From Treponema sp. (lineage in GTDB: Bacteria > Spirochaetota > Spirochaetia > Treponematales > Treponemataceae): DNA of 6,494 bases. A program made the translations under genes and the position numbers. Location of the stretch: the NCBI GenBank assembly GCA_003447785.1, contig DLYJ01000021.1, forward strand, positions 1,048 through 7,541, read 5' to 3'. Of the stretch, positions 5,830 to 6,494 are shown piece by piece. Numbering within the stretch: the stretch's first letter is position 1; every line of letters begins with the position of its first letter. The notes beneath the pieces were generated by a model that made no database searches, was not told where the DNA came from, and worked only from the letters and a program-made list of their open reading frames with translations.

Positions 5830-6494
5830 TTATCTCTGAAAACTAAAGCCTAAAAACGAAGCATTATATCGTCTCACTGTATACGAAAGAACATTTTTTT
5901 TGTCCACGTACATGCTGGCAGAACCGCCCCCGTCCATCTGCATTGCGTCATTGGCTCCCATCGCCTTAAAGATTACGGCGCACTCCGGGTAGGATAGTCC
6001 CCGGCTTTTTGAAAGCTGTTCGCCCTCCACAACCAGGAGGTAGAGTGTTTTTTTGTCCTTTGAAACTCCGCAGGCAGTTCTTGAATCATGGCTGATGTAT
6101 TCAAAGTGTTGAATTACGCCATCCTGTAAAATCGAAAAAAAGCCTCCGAAAGCGTATTCAAATCCGGCAAGGGACTCTCTGGTTTGAGCAGGCAGGATGT
6201 GAGCAGAAAACCCCTCAGTGCCCCGTAAAAAACACAGGGCAGCGTAGGATTGAACCGGTGGGGCGTATTCAATTCCTTCAACTTTGTGGATGCCTACAAT
6301 CTTTCTTGTTGAAGTAAGTTTTGCCCATATGTTCCAGGAGCCGTCCTTACCTGCAAAAGGCGAAGTGTTGATAAAAATGTCGGATTCATAAATTGAATTA
6401 AAAGTCTTTGGGCGCAGGCCCGTAAAAAACTCAGTTTTCTTTCCGTCTTTTTGAATGTATTTTACGGTTGAATTTGGAAAGGCCTGAATTTTAA
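5830..6494 (-). CDS. Phosphodiester glycosidase (NAGPA) family protein, C-terminal 220 residues (cut by right edge)
   Basis: The minus-strand frame is open from the right window edge (first whole codon 6492-6490) to TAA at 5832-5830; the start and any signal peptide lie outside. The family (PF09992) is named for the mammalian uncovering enzyme N-acetylglucosamine-1-phosphodiester alpha-N-acetylglucosaminidase. Bacterial members are mostly exported and their substrates are rarely known. Seen, in order: IFINTSPF where many members have a nGgfF motif, AFGGFFSILQDG, the conserved block RTACGVSKDKKTLYLLVVEGEQ, then GLSYPECAVIFKAMGANDAMQMDGG and the signature DGGGSASM (5934-5911). The match to the family's C-terminal core is strong. 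A methionine within it at 6030 is internal and not the start. The gene precedes the PilZ gene by 51 bases on the same strand; the promoter in that gap suggests the two are at least partly independent. Confidence 0.88.
   Translation of the reverse strand, partial: KIQAFPNSTVKYIQKDGKKTEFFTGLRPKTFNSIYESDIFINTSPFAGKDGSWNIWAKLTSTRKIVGIHKVEGIEYAPPVQSYAALCFLRGTEGFSAHILPAQTRESLAGFEYAFGGFFSILQDGVIQHFEYISHDSRTACGVSKDKKTLYLLVVEGEQLSKSRGLSYPECAVIFKAMGANDAMQMDGGGSASMYVDKKNVLSYTVRRYNASFLGFSFQR

Noticed and set aside
5893..5901. Run of eight A (minus strand) in the glycosidase gene as a programmed slippage site
   Set aside because: The frame reads through normally to the conserved C-terminus and there is no downstream stimulatory structure or alternative long frame.
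5830..6030. Short 66-residue gene starting at the methionine at 6030
   Set aside because: The same frame stays open to the right edge and carries more NAGPA-family sequence upstream, so the methionine is internal.

Overview
The window reads like a chromosomal housekeeping region of a spirochaete, most likely a Treponema of moderate GC (roughly 45% by eye). The clues are the divergent cysS / murB pair with a cyclic-nucleotide-binding protein directly behind murB (from memory, Treponema pallidum has the same trio around TP0089-TP0091), a two-domain PilZ protein of the spirochaetal PlzA/TDE0214 kind, and a spirochaete-style lipoprotein. No phage, IS element, CRISPR array, tRNA or rRNA is visible. 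Coding density is very high, and there is no gene-free stretch longer than about 100 bases.

Layout. Bases 1-380 (minus) hold the first 126 codons of cysS, cut by the left edge. A 101-base divergent spacer carries a 7-bp inverted repeat. Plus strand, 482-3176: murB, a protein with two cNMP-binding domains (GTG or TTG start), and an exported protein of unknown function. Gaps of 6 and 22 bases make this a likely operon. Minus strand, from the right edge leftward: a phosphodiester glycosidase (NAGPA family, N-terminus outside the window), a PilZ c-di-GMP receptor, a TPR protein and a DUF192 lipoprotein. Gaps are 51, 39 and 5 bases. The two gene groups converge at 3176/3179 with only two bases between the stop codons.

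How the genes may fit together. murB acts in peptidoglycan precursor synthesis and shares a probable transcript with a putative cAMP sensor. On the other strand a c-di-GMP receptor shares a neighbourhood with envelope-located proteins (DUF192 lipoprotein, probably exported glycosidase). Both second-messenger systems are thus represented, but a functional link to the cell envelope is inference from proximity only.

No clearly novel multi-gene system is visible. The points most worth a second look are: a near-leaderless promoter arrangement for the PilZ gene; an Arg-to-Lys change at a catalytic position of MurB; one intact and one degenerate cNMP site in the same protein; a hairpin plus a sequestered ribosome-binding site between the PilZ and TPR genes; and an unexpected abundance of the 9-mer AATTSAATT, concentrated in murB.
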